64,000 nt of DNA from Hahella sp. HNIBRBA332 (GCF_030719035.1 NZ_CP132203.1:6094501-6158500); one strand, 5' to 3'. Shown: positions 16,091 through 25,017, numbered from the stretch's first letter. Made by a program: numbers and translations. The notes: generated by a model not told the origin, from the sequence alone.

Positions 16091-17074
16091 CTATCGCCAC
16101 TCGCATCCCGCGGCGGGAGTTTCCGTCACAACAGTGGAGTAGTGATAAGCGTAATCGCCATCAACCGCCTGCGTCCCTTCTTTGCCGGCCTCTGAACCGA
16201 TGATGTAAGTCTCGGCCTTTGACAAACCTGCGTCGGCGTAGGCCGCGATATCGGTGGCGGCGTTGCCGTAGGCGCGCACGATATCCAGCTGCACGTCATT
16301 CAGCAGATGACGGATATAGGCGGTTTTATAGGCCTGAGTTTGTGGGCTGGCGGGGTTTTCCGCGTTGCTGTCCGTGCGCAGATGCCATTGAAACAGGCCC
16401 TTGGCGTTGAACCAGTTGCGGGTGGTTTTGGCCATCCAGTATTGGCGGCCGGTCAGATAGACCACCTGATAGCCCTTCTCCACATAGTCCCACACCACCT
16501 CCGCCGCGTAATTGTGCATCTCCGCAGTGTCTGTGCCCAGATAGTCGCCGATGGCTTCGAAGTCGTTGAGGGTCAGCGTGCCGTCGATGTCGAAGAGCAC
16601 AGTTTTACGGCCGGGCTGCACCACCGTCAGGTAGCCGGAGGCTTCCGTGTGATCGCCTTCCACCACCATGCGCACGACATAATCGCCTTCCGGCTTGTTG
16701 AGGTTGACGTAAATCTTGCCGTCGCCATTGGTGCGATGTTCTCCCAGATATTCCCAGCCAGACATGCCGGTACCGTAGACATAGACATGAATGTCCTCGT
16801 CCTCCAGGTCTTTATGGAACAGGGCGGAGTAGTCGAATTTTCCAACCATAGTGGCGGAATCTCCGGCTTTGACGATCTGGTCATGGACCATGTGAAACGG
16901 CTTGTTCAAGGAAGCGAGCAGGCGGTTGCCCCAATGGTGGAACGACTCTTGCGCCGGCTTTTGCAGACCGGGAGCATGCAGGACGCTGTCGTAATCAGGG
17001 CAATATTCAGCGTTAGCGGTGAGACTGAGTGAGGTGGCGAGCAATCCGCCAGCCAGAAAAGAGAGTTTATGCAT
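16091..17074 (-). CDS. Secreted lipin-like (LNS2) HAD-superfamily protein
   Basis: A 327-aa exported protein: signal peptide (LSFLAGGLLATSLSLTANA) and then a N-terminal β-domain with VYVYGTGMSGWEYLGEHR, which resembles the carbohydrate- or lipid-binding half of PITP/lipin-type proteins. The C-terminal half is a HAD phosphatase of the LNS2 class, with KTVLFDIDGTLTLNDFE (DxDGT nucleophile motif), VVYLTGRQYW (motif II) and YGNAATDIAAYADAG (motif IV). Lipins hydrolyse phosphatidic acid; bacterial periplasmic members are little studied. Conserved Asp residues suggest an active phosphatase. Monocistronic, convergent with the DJ-1 gene. Confidence 0.85.
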   Translation of the reverse strand: MHKLSFLAGGLLATSLSLTANAEYCPDYDSVLHAPGLQKPAQESFHHWGNRLLASLNKPFHMVHDQIVKAGDSATMVGKFDYSALFHKDLEDEDIHVYVYGTGMSGWEYLGEHRTNGDGKIYVNLNKPEGDYVVRMVVEGDHTEASGYLTVVQPGRKTVLFDIDGTLTLNDFEAIGDYLGTDTAEMHNYAAEVVWDYVEKGYQVVYLTGRQYWMAKTTRNWFNAKGLFQWHLRTDSNAENPASPQTQAYKTAYIRHLLNDVQLDIVRAYGNAATDIAAYADAGLSKAETYIIGSEAGKEGTQAVDGDYAYHYSTVVTETPAAGCEWR

Positions 17075-17435
17075 GATTTTAGAGAGTCCTTTTTAATTAT
17101 TGTTCAATGAGGCGTCCCCATTTATTTCCGTTCAGTAAACGGGGTGTGAACGCGGCCTTAATTTTTCACAGCAATATGAAAAACTGATTAAAGCCGTCGG
17201 GAAATTGTGCATGCTGAGAAAGCTGGGGAGAATCCCTAATAAAGACTATATACGGTGAGGATTTGGTTGTTTGGGTGCCATGGGGGTTTCAATTGCGTAT
17301 TCTAATTCAACTGGGGCGGGACGCTTAGAAGTAGCCATGATGCGGATAACTGAATGTATACTTCACATAATCCATTGCCAGAGGCCCGATTAAGATCCAG
17401 GCTTCGCTAATCACCTCACCAGCTACTTACGGTTC
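17075..17435. other. Intergenic region, no gene seen
   Basis: This 361-bp AT-richer stretch separates two divergent genes and should hold both promoters. An imperfect stem at 17153-17196 (CGGC, TTAAT and TTTTC paired with GAAAA, ATTAA and GCCG, with a 3-nt bulge) lies upstream of the lipin-like gene. I see no convincing reading frame or RNA gene. Confidence 0.5.
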
Positions 17436-17888
17436 ATGATCACAATAGGCTCCATTTCCAGAGAAAAGGCGAGTGAGGATTTTCCGTTTCTCGCGCAACA
17501 TTACCGCGGGCGGCGGAAGGCGATTAAGAACTTCACTCATCTGGCGCCGGATTACGTCTTCTGGATTTATCCGGATGGGGATTTATTCGACGCTAAAGAC
17601 TCACACAAGAACAATACGCCGAAGGGCTTCCAACATATTTTGTTGGATGAGCCGGATTACAGCGGCTTTCTACGGGGGCGAGTCGCCAGCAATTATGGCC
17701 CGCAAATCATTGTGGTGTATTGCAGAGAGGAAGCTTTGGCGAGCGATCTGCTCAAGATTCGTCAGTTCCTCAATGGTGTGGCGCAGCTTCCCATCCCGCT
17801 GCAACAGAATACGTTAGTCGTGAGTGATAATGCGGATATTTATGGGACGCTGACTGATATTCGCCAACGCGCCAGTATCGTCGGATAA
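17436..17888 (+). CDS. Hypothetical 150-aa cytoplasmic protein
   Basis: Soluble protein without signal peptide or membrane segment. It begins MITIGSISREKASEDFPFLA and has a central block DYVFWIYPDGDLFDAKDSHK, then LLDEPDYSGFLRGRVA and YGPQIIVVYCREEALASDLL. The alternation of hydrophobic strands and helices suggests a compact α/β fold. I do not recognise the family. The gene stands alone, convergent to a WYL regulator with 27 bp between the ends; a CCGGC/GCCGG hairpin followed by TATTTTT at 17896-17915 may end it. Codon use matches real genes of the window. Confidence 0.65.
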   Translation: MITIGSISREKASEDFPFLAQHYRGRRKAIKNFTHLAPDYVFWIYPDGDLFDAKDSHKNNTPKGFQHILLDEPDYSGFLRGRVASNYGPQIIVVYCREEALASDLLKIRQFLNGVAQLPIPLQQNTLVVSDNADIYGTLTDIRQRASIVG

Positions 17889-17915
17889 CGCTAAACCGGC
17901 GCCGGGCCCTATTTT

Positions 17916-18887
17916 TCACTTCTTCGCCGCATACAACTGCGTCATCTCTTCTGCAATACTCGTCATTTTTTCCCGTAACTCAGGCGGTCCCAGCACTTCC
18001 AGCTCGGCGCCGAACCGTAACAAGTCCACGCAGGCCTGACGCAGGGCTCCGACAGGCAGTGTGGCTTTACGCCAGCCCTGGGCGTCCGGGGTTGGGTCCA
18101 TTATGGTGGCGGCGCGCACATAGGGAGAGTTGAGCGCATCCATCATCCAGACGCCTTTTTCAGATAGGCGCACTTCGGCGACGTAGGTGTGCAGCTCTTC
18201 TTCCAGGCGGAGAGTATTGGCGCGCCAGTAACCGGCCAGATCGAATTCCACTGGGCGTTCAAAACGAGTTGTTGAGACGCTCAGATCCTGAATGCGGGAG
18301 ATGCGATAGGTGCGGAGATCGCCCTCGACTTGCGCCACCAGATACCAGGAACCGCTTTTCAATACGACGCCAAGAGGCTCGGCGCGGCGTTGCTTTTCTC
18401 CTTTCCAACTCTGGTAGCGCATCTCGATCGTTCGCTGTTCCCAGACTGCCTGGGTGATGTCCCGGAGATGGGCCGGGTGCTCGGACTCTGCGAACCAGGC
18501 GGGGGCGTCCAGATGAAAGCGGGATTGCATGCGTGCCGCGCCGGAACGCATTTCCTGGGGCAGAGCCGCCAACAGTTTCGTCTGGGCGGCGGTGACGGCG
18601 GCGCCCAACCCCATATCGTTGGCCGGGCCGGATAAACCGGTCAGAAACAGCGCTTCTGCTTCTTGCGACGACAGCCCGTTGAGACGGGTGCGATAGCCGT
18701 CCAAAAGACGGTATCCGCCCTCGGCGCCACGCTCGCTATAAACAGGGATGCCCAATGCGCTCAGTGTTTCTATGTCGCGGTAAACCGTGCGCAGAGACAC
18801 GCCGCACTCCTTCGCCAGCACTGGCGCGGTGGTCTGGTCTCGGGCTTGGAGGGTCATAAGGATGGTCAGGAGACGGCTGGCGCGCAT
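17916..18887 (-). CDS. YafY-type HTH/WYL-domain transcriptional regulator
   Basis: A 323-aa regulator. Residues about 1-60 form a winged helix (TAPVLAKECGVSLRTVYRDI, typical of HTH_11), residues about 140-220 form a WYL domain (REAEPLGVVLKSGSWYLVA-like block, here RAEPLGVVLKSGSWYLVAQV) and the end matches the WCX extension. WYL domains bind ligands or nucleic acid and occur in metabolic as well as defence regulators. The gene diverges from a glutathione S-transferase gene; a symmetric site with two TGACA elements at 18918-18938 sits between them, so it probably controls that gene and itself. Confidence 0.92.
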   Translation of the reverse strand: MRASRLLTILMTLQARDQTTAPVLAKECGVSLRTVYRDIETLSALGIPVYSERGAEGGYRLLDGYRTRLNGLSSQEAEALFLTGLSGPANDMGLGAAVTAAQTKLLAALPQEMRSGAARMQSRFHLDAPAWFAESEHPAHLRDITQAVWEQRTIEMRYQSWKGEKQRRAEPLGVVLKSGSWYLVAQVEGDLRTYRISRIQDLSVSTTRFERPVEFDLAGYWRANTLRLEEELHTYVAEVRLSEKGVWMMDALNSPYVRAATIMDPTPDAQGWRKATLPVGALRQACVDLLRFGAELEVLGPPELREKMTSIAEEMTQLYAAKK

Positions 18888-18917
18888 AACAAACCTGCTG
18901 CAAATTTTTTATTTTAA

Positions 18918-18938
18918 ACCTGACAAAAACTGACAGGT
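18918..18938. promoter_or_regulatory. Candidate operator of the WYL regulator
   Basis: ACCTG (18918-18922) and CAGGT (18934-18938) form an inverted repeat that also contains two direct TGACA elements exactly 10 bp apart (18921 and 18931), so both lie on one DNA face. Position in the 104-bp divergent WYL/GST region makes this a likely repressor site. Confidence 0.5.
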
Positions 18939-18991
18939 ATGAGGTCGTATTATGCCACTGTGTTTATTTCCCAACCAAAAGGATATGCGTC

Positions 18992-19645
18992 ATGGCTTCA
19001 GATTCGAAAATTGTGTTGTTTCACTGCCCCCAGACCCGTTCCACTGGCTCCATGGTATTGTTGGAGGAGTTAGAAGCGGATTATGAAGTGAAACTGATCA
19101 ACATCCGCGATGGTGAAAATCGGCGGGATGAGTATTTACAGGTGAACCCTCTGGGTAAAGTTCCCGCGTTGCTGCACGGGGATGCGATGATCACGGAACA
19201 GGTGGCGATCTTTCTTTATCTGGCGGACTTGTTTCCACAGGCGGGTCTGGCGCCGGCGCTGAATGATCCATTGCGCGGACCTTATTTGCGCTGGATGGTT
19301 TACTACGCCAGTTGTTTTGAGCCGGCGGTTGTGGACAAAGCGCTGCAAAGAGACCCCGCGCCGCGGGACACCAGTCCTTATGCGGATTATGACATCATGT
19401 TGAACGCTGTCGTCGAGCGTCTCGCCAGTGGACCCTACATGCTGGGCGATAAGTTCTCGGCGGCGGACGTTTTGTGGGGAATGGCGTTTCACTGGTGTAC
19501 TCAGTTTGGATTGGTTCCGCGCACGGAGGTCATCGACGCCTATATCAAACGCGTCACCAGCCGCCGCAGTTTCAGCGAGGTGCTGGCCAGAGACGTGGAG
19601 ATCGCGGCGGAATTACAGGCGAAAACGGAAACTTCGACAGACTGA
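18992..19645 (+). CDS. Glutathione S-transferase family protein
   Basis: A 217-aa cytosolic GST. The thioredoxin-like N-terminal domain has SKIVLFHCPQTRSTGSMVLL (catalytic Ser/Thr/Tyr region), NPLGKVPALLHGD (cis-Pro loop) and EQVAIFLYLADLFP (glutathione γ-Glu binding SNAIL-like motif, here TEQVAI). The C-terminal helical domain has the capping-box pattern FSAADVLWGMAFHW. The closest recall is the bacterial beta/Yfc-like group. The gene is divergent from the WYL regulator, so it may be induced by an electrophilic ligand. Substrate unknown. Confidence 0.92.
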   Translation: MASDSKIVLFHCPQTRSTGSMVLLEELEADYEVKLINIRDGENRRDEYLQVNPLGKVPALLHGDAMITEQVAIFLYLADLFPQAGLAPALNDPLRGPYLRWMVYYASCFEPAVVDKALQRDPAPRDTSPYADYDIMLNAVVERLASGPYMLGDKFSAADVLWGMAFHWCTQFGLVPRTEVIDAYIKRVTSRRSFSEVLARDVEIAAELQAKTETSTD

Positions 19646-19787
19646 TCTCCCTTCATATTTCTCATCCTATCGCCGCCTGCTGTGGGCGGCTTATGCGTAT
19701 GGTTTTCCCTGTCCGCCGCTGGATAATACAGACTCCTACCGCCCATTTTGGGTATTCGCCGCGTAGTCATAGGAGTGAGTTGGCGAC

Positions 19788-20336
19788 ATGAAAAAAATCG
19801 AATATGGCGCAGGCGTTTTCGCCATTCAAGGGTTTCTAACGGCGCAAGAATGCGACGCCTATATTTCCGACAGTGAAGCAATGGGATACGACGAAGCGGA
19901 GATCCAAACCGCGCGTGGATCGCAGATGTACAAAGATATCCGTAACAATGATCGCGTTATTTTTGATGACGCCGTCATGGCGGATAATATCTTCAAACGA
20001 ATCAAAGCCATGCTGCCGCAGGAGTTGGATGGCTGGGAACTGGTCGGCTTGAATGAACGACTGCGTTTCTATCGCTATGAACCCGGCCAGTACTTCAAAT
20101 GGCATCGCGACGGCTCATACGCCCGCAGCGAAAAAGAAGCGAGCCTGCTGTCATTCCTGATCTTTCTGAATGAGGATTATGAAGGGGGTGAGATCGCCTT
20201 CCGCTGGGACAAAATCAAACCCGAAAAAGGCTCCGTGATAGTATTTCCCCATGCCACAATGCATCAAGGCTCCACTATCTCAAGCGGCGTTAAATATGTG
20301 CTGCGCACGGATGTGATGTATCGGGAGATGGCGTAG
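19788..20336 (+). CDS. 2-oxoglutarate/Fe(II) oxygenase, prolyl-hydroxylase-like
   Basis: A 182-aa oxygenase of the P4Hα-like family. The iron ligands are visible: His and Asp in KWHRDGSYAR and the distal His in PHATMHQGSTI, followed by VKYVLRTDVMY, whose Arg/Lys would bind the 2-oxoglutarate carboxylate. The N-terminal part (GVFAIQGFLTAQECDAYI) matches the start of such domains. Hydroxylation of a protein or small molecule is expected. ATG 19788 is preceded by AGGAGTGAG. A short membrane-protein gene follows 33 bp downstream. Confidence 0.92.
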   Translation: MKKIEYGAGVFAIQGFLTAQECDAYISDSEAMGYDEAEIQTARGSQMYKDIRNNDRVIFDDAVMADNIFKRIKAMLPQELDGWELVGLNERLRFYRYEPGQYFKWHRDGSYARSEKEASLLSFLIFLNEDYEGGEIAFRWDKIKPEKGSVIVFPHATMHQGSTISSGVKYVLRTDVMYREMA

Positions 20337-20369
20337 TCTTTTTATTCTCTAAATCTGTGTGGTATTCAG

Positions 20370-20597
20370 ATGGAAGATCTATTAGTCCTACTCCTTAGAC
20401 TGCTGGGCGTCATTGCGCAAGGCGTGTTCTATTTCGTGATGGAGTTTCTGATCAAAGGCCCGGGATATCTGATCCATCGACTATTCGCCGGTAAACATGC
20501 CGACCCGGAAGGATTATTTGCGTTTGTGTTTGGGATATTGTTCTGGATCGTGGTGGGGTTTGCTTGCTATTTCGTCTACAAGGCATTTTTCAGTTAA
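20370..20597 (+). CDS. Small two-helix membrane protein
   Basis: A 75-aa protein made mostly of two hydrophobic helices, LLVLLLRLLGVIAQGVFYFV and FAFVFGILFWIVVGFACYFV, linked by a short basic and acidic loop (HRLFAGKHADPEG). No known family. It follows the oxygenase gene on the same strand after 33 bp and may be cotranscribed with it. Confidence 0.65.
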   Translation: MEDLLVLLLRLLGVIAQGVFYFVMEFLIKGPGYLIHRLFAGKHADPEGLFAFVFGILFWIVVGFACYFVYKAFFS

Positions 20598-20664
20598 CTA
20601 TTGAATTAATAGTTCATTCTGTCCGCTACTGCCTTTTTATCTCGTGCTCTTCGGGAAAATAATC

Positions 20665-21477
20665 GTGCTGTATAAAGTAAGCTTAAAACCTGACGCTTCT
20701 AAGAATTTTGATGTGGCGGAAGCTAGAGAGCTTCTCGAAAGCTATCTCGCGGCTATGCTGAAAAATGGTCAAATATTCGAGGATTCTAATATTGCCTTTC
20801 ATAATGGAGCTTTGAATGCGTACGTTAATCTCCAGGGTTCGCAAGCCATGTTGCTCAAACATCATAGCCAGTTTGGGCTGGATTGTTTGAGTAAGATAGA
20901 CGCGTTTTTCAATTCTTCTCCACACTGGGAGTGTTTGGATGATGTGCTGGAAGAAGAATTTGATTGGCGTACTTCTTCGTCGTTGATTCTAGCCACTGAT
21001 ATGTTTGCTGAAGGGGCTTCTCTGCGGAGAGAAGGGGATGGCAAAGGGATTCCGCTTTATCACCTTCCTGTGTCTGATGAAGTCAGGGAAAATATTTACC
21101 GTTGGAACTTGTCGTATCAAGCCCATGATCGGCTCTGGATAGATAGCGGCTCTCTTGAAATACCTGCTTACAAGGAGATTGCGGAGGTTAATAGCGAATT
21201 GTCCGAGATGGGACGGGAATACTGCCGACTAATAGAGCAGGCGACTAATCTACCCACCTATTATTTTCTGTATCGTTATTGGGGGCGTGGTCAGGATGAA
21301 GAGCATCGTAAATGCCCGGGCTGCGGTGGCCGTTGGCGTACTTCAGAGCCGCTTGATGGAAGAAGCGAATACTGGCTTTTCCCATTCAAATGTGCCCCTT
21401 GCCGTCTTGTTTCCGACGCAGGCGTCGAGATGGATGACGACGACCACGCGCTCATTGGAGAGTGGACAGGCCCGTAG
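20665..21477 (+). CDS. DUF2310 zinc-ribbon protein, copy 1
   Basis: A 270-aa cytoplasmic protein of the DUF2310 family, annotated elsewhere as possible nucleic-acid-binding zinc-ribbon proteins. The C-terminal ribbon is RKCPGCGGRWRT...FKCAPCRLVSD, four cysteines in two CxxC pairs. The block PTYYFLYRYWGR just before it is shared with the next gene. GTG 20665 follows GGGA by 7 nt and lines up with the start of its paralogue (LYKVSL against LHKVTF); an in-frame GTG at 20644 would add seven residues without a ribosome site. Tandem duplicate of the downstream gene. Function unknown. Confidence 0.82.
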   Translation: MLYKVSLKPDASKNFDVAEARELLESYLAAMLKNGQIFEDSNIAFHNGALNAYVNLQGSQAMLLKHHSQFGLDCLSKIDAFFNSSPHWECLDDVLEEEFDWRTSSSLILATDMFAEGASLRREGDGKGIPLYHLPVSDEVRENIYRWNLSYQAHDRLWIDSGSLEIPAYKEIAEVNSELSEMGREYCRLIEQATNLPTYYFLYRYWGRGQDEEHRKCPGCGGRWRTSEPLDGRSEYWLFPFKCAPCRLVSDAGVEMDDDDHALIGEWTGP

Positions 21478-21514
21478 TTATTAGTAGCGCTAAAGTGCTG
21501 GTAAGGAAAGAGTC

Positions 21515-22333
21515 TTGATTCTACATAAAGTAACCTTTGGTTCGCTGGTTAATGATGATAAAGATGAGGCGCTGGAGCTGGCGTTCAACTTTCTCTCTAC
21601 GCTTGCGCATAATGGGCAGGTGAATGTAGACGATTATGTTTGCGCAGTTCAGCAGGGGCTTGTTTGCGCATATGTTAATACGCTTGGACCCAGCGCCACG
21701 GAGCTGAGGTTTTATAACCGTTATGGTTTGAGTTCATTGGAAGGGCTTAAACGGTATTTCGGCGGTGAACCGGTTTGGGAAAAGTTGGAGGATAACGCGG
21801 CGAAGAAAGAAGCCTCGTGGAAAGGCGCGCCATTCCTGTACTTGCATACGCTCGACAATGGCGGCGAGTCGCCATTATATCGTGGGGACAATGGAGAAAA
21901 TATCTCCCTGTATACCGTTCCTTGCGACGCGGATGAGCGTGAGCAGGCTTATTTCTGGCAACGGGATTACCGCCAGTGTGACTCGATTTGGATGAGATCT
22001 GCGGTGCTTGAGTCAGAAACCTACAAGGAACTTGCCGACGCCAATAGTGCGCTGACTTTGGCTGGGAAGGAAGTGAGCCGGATCATTGAAGCCGCCACTG
22101 GCGTACCTACATACTATTTTCTCTTTCGGTATTGGGGCCGACGTAAAAATGAGGAAAAACGCAGGTGTCCAGGGTGTGGTGGAGATTGGCGGACAGGTCA
22201 TTCTATAGAGAGGAGCAGCGACCTCTGGTTATTCCCCTACCAATGCGAACCCTGCAGGCTGGTCGCCAGTCACGCACTGGCGGATGACGACGAACGCCGC
22301 GCTTCCATTGGCGAATGGAAAGACGGTAAGTAG
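21515..22333 (+). CDS. DUF2310 zinc-ribbon protein, copy 2
   Basis: A 272-aa paralogue of the preceding gene, starting at TTG after GGAAAGAG. The two align along their whole length: both have PTYYFLFRYWGRR-type blocks and end in a ribbon, here RRCPGCGGDWRT...YQCEPCRLVASH, followed by an acidic tail with IGEW. Upstream the sequences differ much more, so the duplication is old. The 37-bp gap suggests cotranscription. Function unknown; the zinc ribbon suggests contact with nucleic acid or protein. Confidence 0.85.
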   Translation: MILHKVTFGSLVNDDKDEALELAFNFLSTLAHNGQVNVDDYVCAVQQGLVCAYVNTLGPSATELRFYNRYGLSSLEGLKRYFGGEPVWEKLEDNAAKKEASWKGAPFLYLHTLDNGGESPLYRGDNGENISLYTVPCDADEREQAYFWQRDYRQCDSIWMRSAVLESETYKELADANSALTLAGKEVSRIIEAATGVPTYYFLFRYWGRRKNEEKRRCPGCGGDWRTGHSIERSSDLWLFPYQCEPCRLVASHALADDDERRASIGEWKDGK

Positions 22334-22446
22334 TTGTTTGGCGTGTGTTTCCGCATTTATTTGTATCTTGGGATTGATGGTCTATTCTGGTTATTTTGTA
22401 AGGCTGCTCGTTAGGAGCGGCGCGGACTGAATCTTTGGAGTGGGAA

Positions 22447-22902
22447 ATGCGGAAGTTGGCGGTGGTTTTCTTATTGTTGTCCGGGATGGCTGAAGCGGGT
22501 ATCTACAAGTGTACGGATGCGTCGGGCAATATGACGTTTTCAGATCGTCCCTGCCCGGGGCAGAAGCAGGAGCAAATCAAAAAGGATGCGGCGCCCGTTG
22601 CTACGGATGATGAAGGATCGGCGTCCGGGGAAGCATTGGGGTCTGATTTCTGTTCTAAATCCATTGGCAACGGCAAGGACTGGCTGTCGAGCATGCGAGA
22701 CGTCGCCAGGAAAAACCTGAACTCCGGCCACATGACGCAGGCGCAATACGATCAGGGCATGCCTGAGCTGAAACGCATCGAGGGCAAGCTGACCCAGCGC
22801 GAGTGTTCGCAGGCGAAAGGCAAGCAACGCCAGTTCTTCGAGTGTCTCAATGACGCGTCCAATCACCTTGCCCAGTGTATGAGCACGTATCGGCCCTATT
22901 AA
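22447..22902 (+). CDS. Secreted DUF4124-domain protein
   Basis: A 151-aa exported protein. The signal peptide MRKLAVVFLLLSGMAEA is followed by the DUF4124 signature GIYKCTDASGNMTFSDRPCP, a small β module common in gammaproteobacterial periplasmic proteins. The rest is a charged helix with six cysteines in total (for instance DFCSKSIGN, RECSQAKG, QCMSTYRPY), probably in disulfides. ATG 22447 lies 7 nt after GGAG; a TTG at 22435 is less likely. Ends 22 bp from the convergent chemoreceptor gene. Role unknown. Confidence 0.85.
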   Translation: MRKLAVVFLLLSGMAEAGIYKCTDASGNMTFSDRPCPGQKQEQIKKDAAPVATDDEGSASGEALGSDFCSKSIGNGKDWLSSMRDVARKNLNSGHMTQAQYDQGMPELKRIEGKLTQRECSQAKGKQRQFFECLNDASNHLAQCMSTYRPY

Positions 22903-22924
22903 TCCCCTCAGAAACAGTCGGGCG

Positions 22925-24868
22925 TTACACCACAAATTCAGACACCTGCCGCCGCAAATCCGACACGGACTGCTGAATGCTGGCTCCGGCCTGGGCGGAT
23001 TCGGCGGCGGATTGCTGGGTGCGCTCCGACGCATCGGCGATATTGACGATATTGCGGTTGATCTCCTCCGCGACGCCGCTTTGTTCTTCCGCCATGGAAG
23101 CGATTTCGGTGGCGCGATCGTACAGACCGATTACCAACTGGTTGATGTTCTCCAGGCTGCTGTCAGACTCGGTGAACGCTTCGCTGGAGCGTTTGGCCCG
23201 TTCTGAGGCGGCGCTGATGGAGCGCACCGCGCTCTGACTGCCGCTTTGCAGGCTGTCTATACGATTTTGAATCTCTGTGGTGGATTGCTGGGTTTTATTG
23301 GCGAGGGTGCGTACTTCATCCGCCACCACCGCGAAACCGCGTCCGCTGTCTCCCGCCCGTGCGGCCTCGATGGCGGCGTTAAGCGCGAGCAGGTTGGTCT
23401 GTTCGGCGATGGTGCGGATCACCAGCAATACGGAGCCGATCTCTTTACTGTGGGAGTCGAGTTGATTGACGACTTCTTCCGCATTGCTCATCTCCGATTG
23501 CAGTGAGTGCAGCATATTGCGCAGGTTGTGCGAAATGGAGCCGGATTTTTTAGTTTCTGACTTGATGTGATCGACATCGTTGGCCACCAGTTGCACATGC
23601 TCCGCCACATGATGAATGCTGCTGGACATTTCTGAGATAGCGGATGAGATCTGCTCGATTTCCTGCTTCTGATGCGCCACCGCTTCATCGGCTTGCTGGG
23701 TGTTCTGCTTCAACTCATCGGATTGTGACGAAGCCAGTTCAGCGGATTTATTCACGTTCAACACGATTTTCTGTATCCGCTCGATAAAGACGTTGAGGCC
23801 TTTGCCCACGTCGGCGATTTCGTCATTGCCCTGAATTCTCACCCGTTGCGTCAGGTCCGCCTCACCCTCGGCGATGTTCCAGATGGCTTTGCTTAGCACA
23901 TCCACCTTTAATACCACCCGCACGCCAAGCACCAGGGATATCAGCACCACCAGGATTATTCCCGCTGCAAGAGAAGCGGTGGTCAGACTGCCGATTAAAG
24001 ACTCCGCCCCTTCGCGAATCTGCAGGACGGCGGAAGAGATGGATTCGTCTGTTTGCGTTTCGGTGTTTTTCAGCGACAGCCGCAGCGCCTCCGACACTCG
24101 TGACAATTCACTGCCGAGCACATTGGCCACCGCCACCTTGCTCTGATTGGTAAGATCCGCGAACTGGCCTTTCAAGCGCTCCATCTGGCCATCAATGCGG
24201 GAAGTGCTGACGCCCACCACGAACTGGCCGATCACAGCGCCCTGGGGCGCGATATCCGTACGAATGACGACGATACCGGGGTCTTTCTCCGCCGCATCAA
24301 TCACCTTGGCCAGCGAGCCTTTGCCTTCGCCCTGTTTGATCAGCTCCTGGACTTTCTCATCGGTGCGGTCGACATAGCGGGTCAACTGCTCGGGCTCCTG
24401 GCCGAAAAAGCCATAAAAGCCGGCAAACACGATGGAGTCGCTGTTGTCCACTAACTGCGCCAGACGCGTCAATTCCGGGGTGTCCCGATCCCAGATAGCG
24501 GGCGGGGCGATAGCGGCGACGATGCCGGTGAGGTTTTTAACCCCCTCATCCAGGGTCTGTCGCAGATTTTGGGCGATATCCTTGCGCTGAGTCTCCAGCT
24601 GCGCGCCCAGTTGGGTCTGTAGCTGCTGCTGGGCGCTGTTGGACATGGTCTGTAATTGCGTGGCGACGGCGCTTTCCGCCGCGTTCAGTTCAGTGCTGAC
24701 CTTTTGGCGGCTGTCGCGCAGACCGGATTCGACCTCTTTGACCAGACTGTTTAATTGAAATTGGCCGAGCAGAATATTGGCGACAATCTGCAACGCCACC
24801 GCGACGCACAACACGATAAGCACCGGCCGCAACAGCCGGGTGGTGAAAAAACGCAGCAATTTAGGCAT
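22925..24868 (-). CDS. Methyl-accepting chemotaxis protein
   Basis: Transmembrane chemoreceptor of about 647 aa. Two membrane segments (LIVLCVAVALQIVANILLGQ near residues 17-36 and LAAGIILVVLISLVLGVRVV near 307-326) enclose a large periplasmic sensor rich in coiled coil. A HAMP domain follows (KAIWNIAEGEADLTQRV). The cytoplasmic coiled coil contains the conserved hairpin tip IAEQTNLLALNAAIEAARAG. It relays ligand binding to CheA/CheW and the flagellar motor. The second ATG (24868) lies 6 nt after GGGG and is preferred to 24874. No che genes are nearby. Ligand unknown. Confidence 0.95.
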   Translation of the reverse strand: MPKLLRFFTTRLLRPVLIVLCVAVALQIVANILLGQFQLNSLVKEVESGLRDSRQKVSTELNAAESAVATQLQTMSNSAQQQLQTQLGAQLETQRKDIAQNLRQTLDEGVKNLTGIVAAIAPPAIWDRDTPELTRLAQLVDNSDSIVFAGFYGFFGQEPEQLTRYVDRTDEKVQELIKQGEGKGSLAKVIDAAEKDPGIVVIRTDIAPQGAVIGQFVVGVSTSRIDGQMERLKGQFADLTNQSKVAVANVLGSELSRVSEALRLSLKNTETQTDESISSAVLQIREGAESLIGSLTTASLAAGIILVVLISLVLGVRVVLKVDVLSKAIWNIAEGEADLTQRVRIQGNDEIADVGKGLNVFIERIQKIVLNVNKSAELASSQSDELKQNTQQADEAVAHQKQEIEQISSAISEMSSSIHHVAEHVQLVANDVDHIKSETKKSGSISHNLRNMLHSLQSEMSNAEEVVNQLDSHSKEIGSVLLVIRTIAEQTNLLALNAAIEAARAGDSGRGFAVVADEVRTLANKTQQSTTEIQNRIDSLQSGSQSAVRSISAASERAKRSSEAFTESDSSLENINQLVIGLYDRATEIASMAEEQSGVAEEINRNIVNIADASERTQQSAAESAQAGASIQQSVSDLRRQVSEFVV

Positions 24869-24900
24869 AGACATCCCCAGAAAGTACTGACAAACGGCGC

Positions 24901-24940
24901 AAAGCCCCCTTGCGCCCTGACGGGAGAGAAGGGGGCTTTT
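24901..24940 (-). terminator. Rho-independent terminator of the isoaspartyl peptidase gene
   Basis: AAAGCCCCCTT (24901-24911) pairs perfectly with AAGGGGGCTTT (24929-24939). Read on the minus strand it lies about 80 nt after the isoaspartyl peptidase stop and ends in a short T-run. The reverse reading also ends in TTTT. Confidence 0.7.
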
Positions 24941-25017
24941 GTCAAAAACCTTCTTTAAGAATAGTCTATCCCACTGTTTTGGCTAAAAATAATGCTAAGG
25001 ATTGGTGGCCTGGGTCG

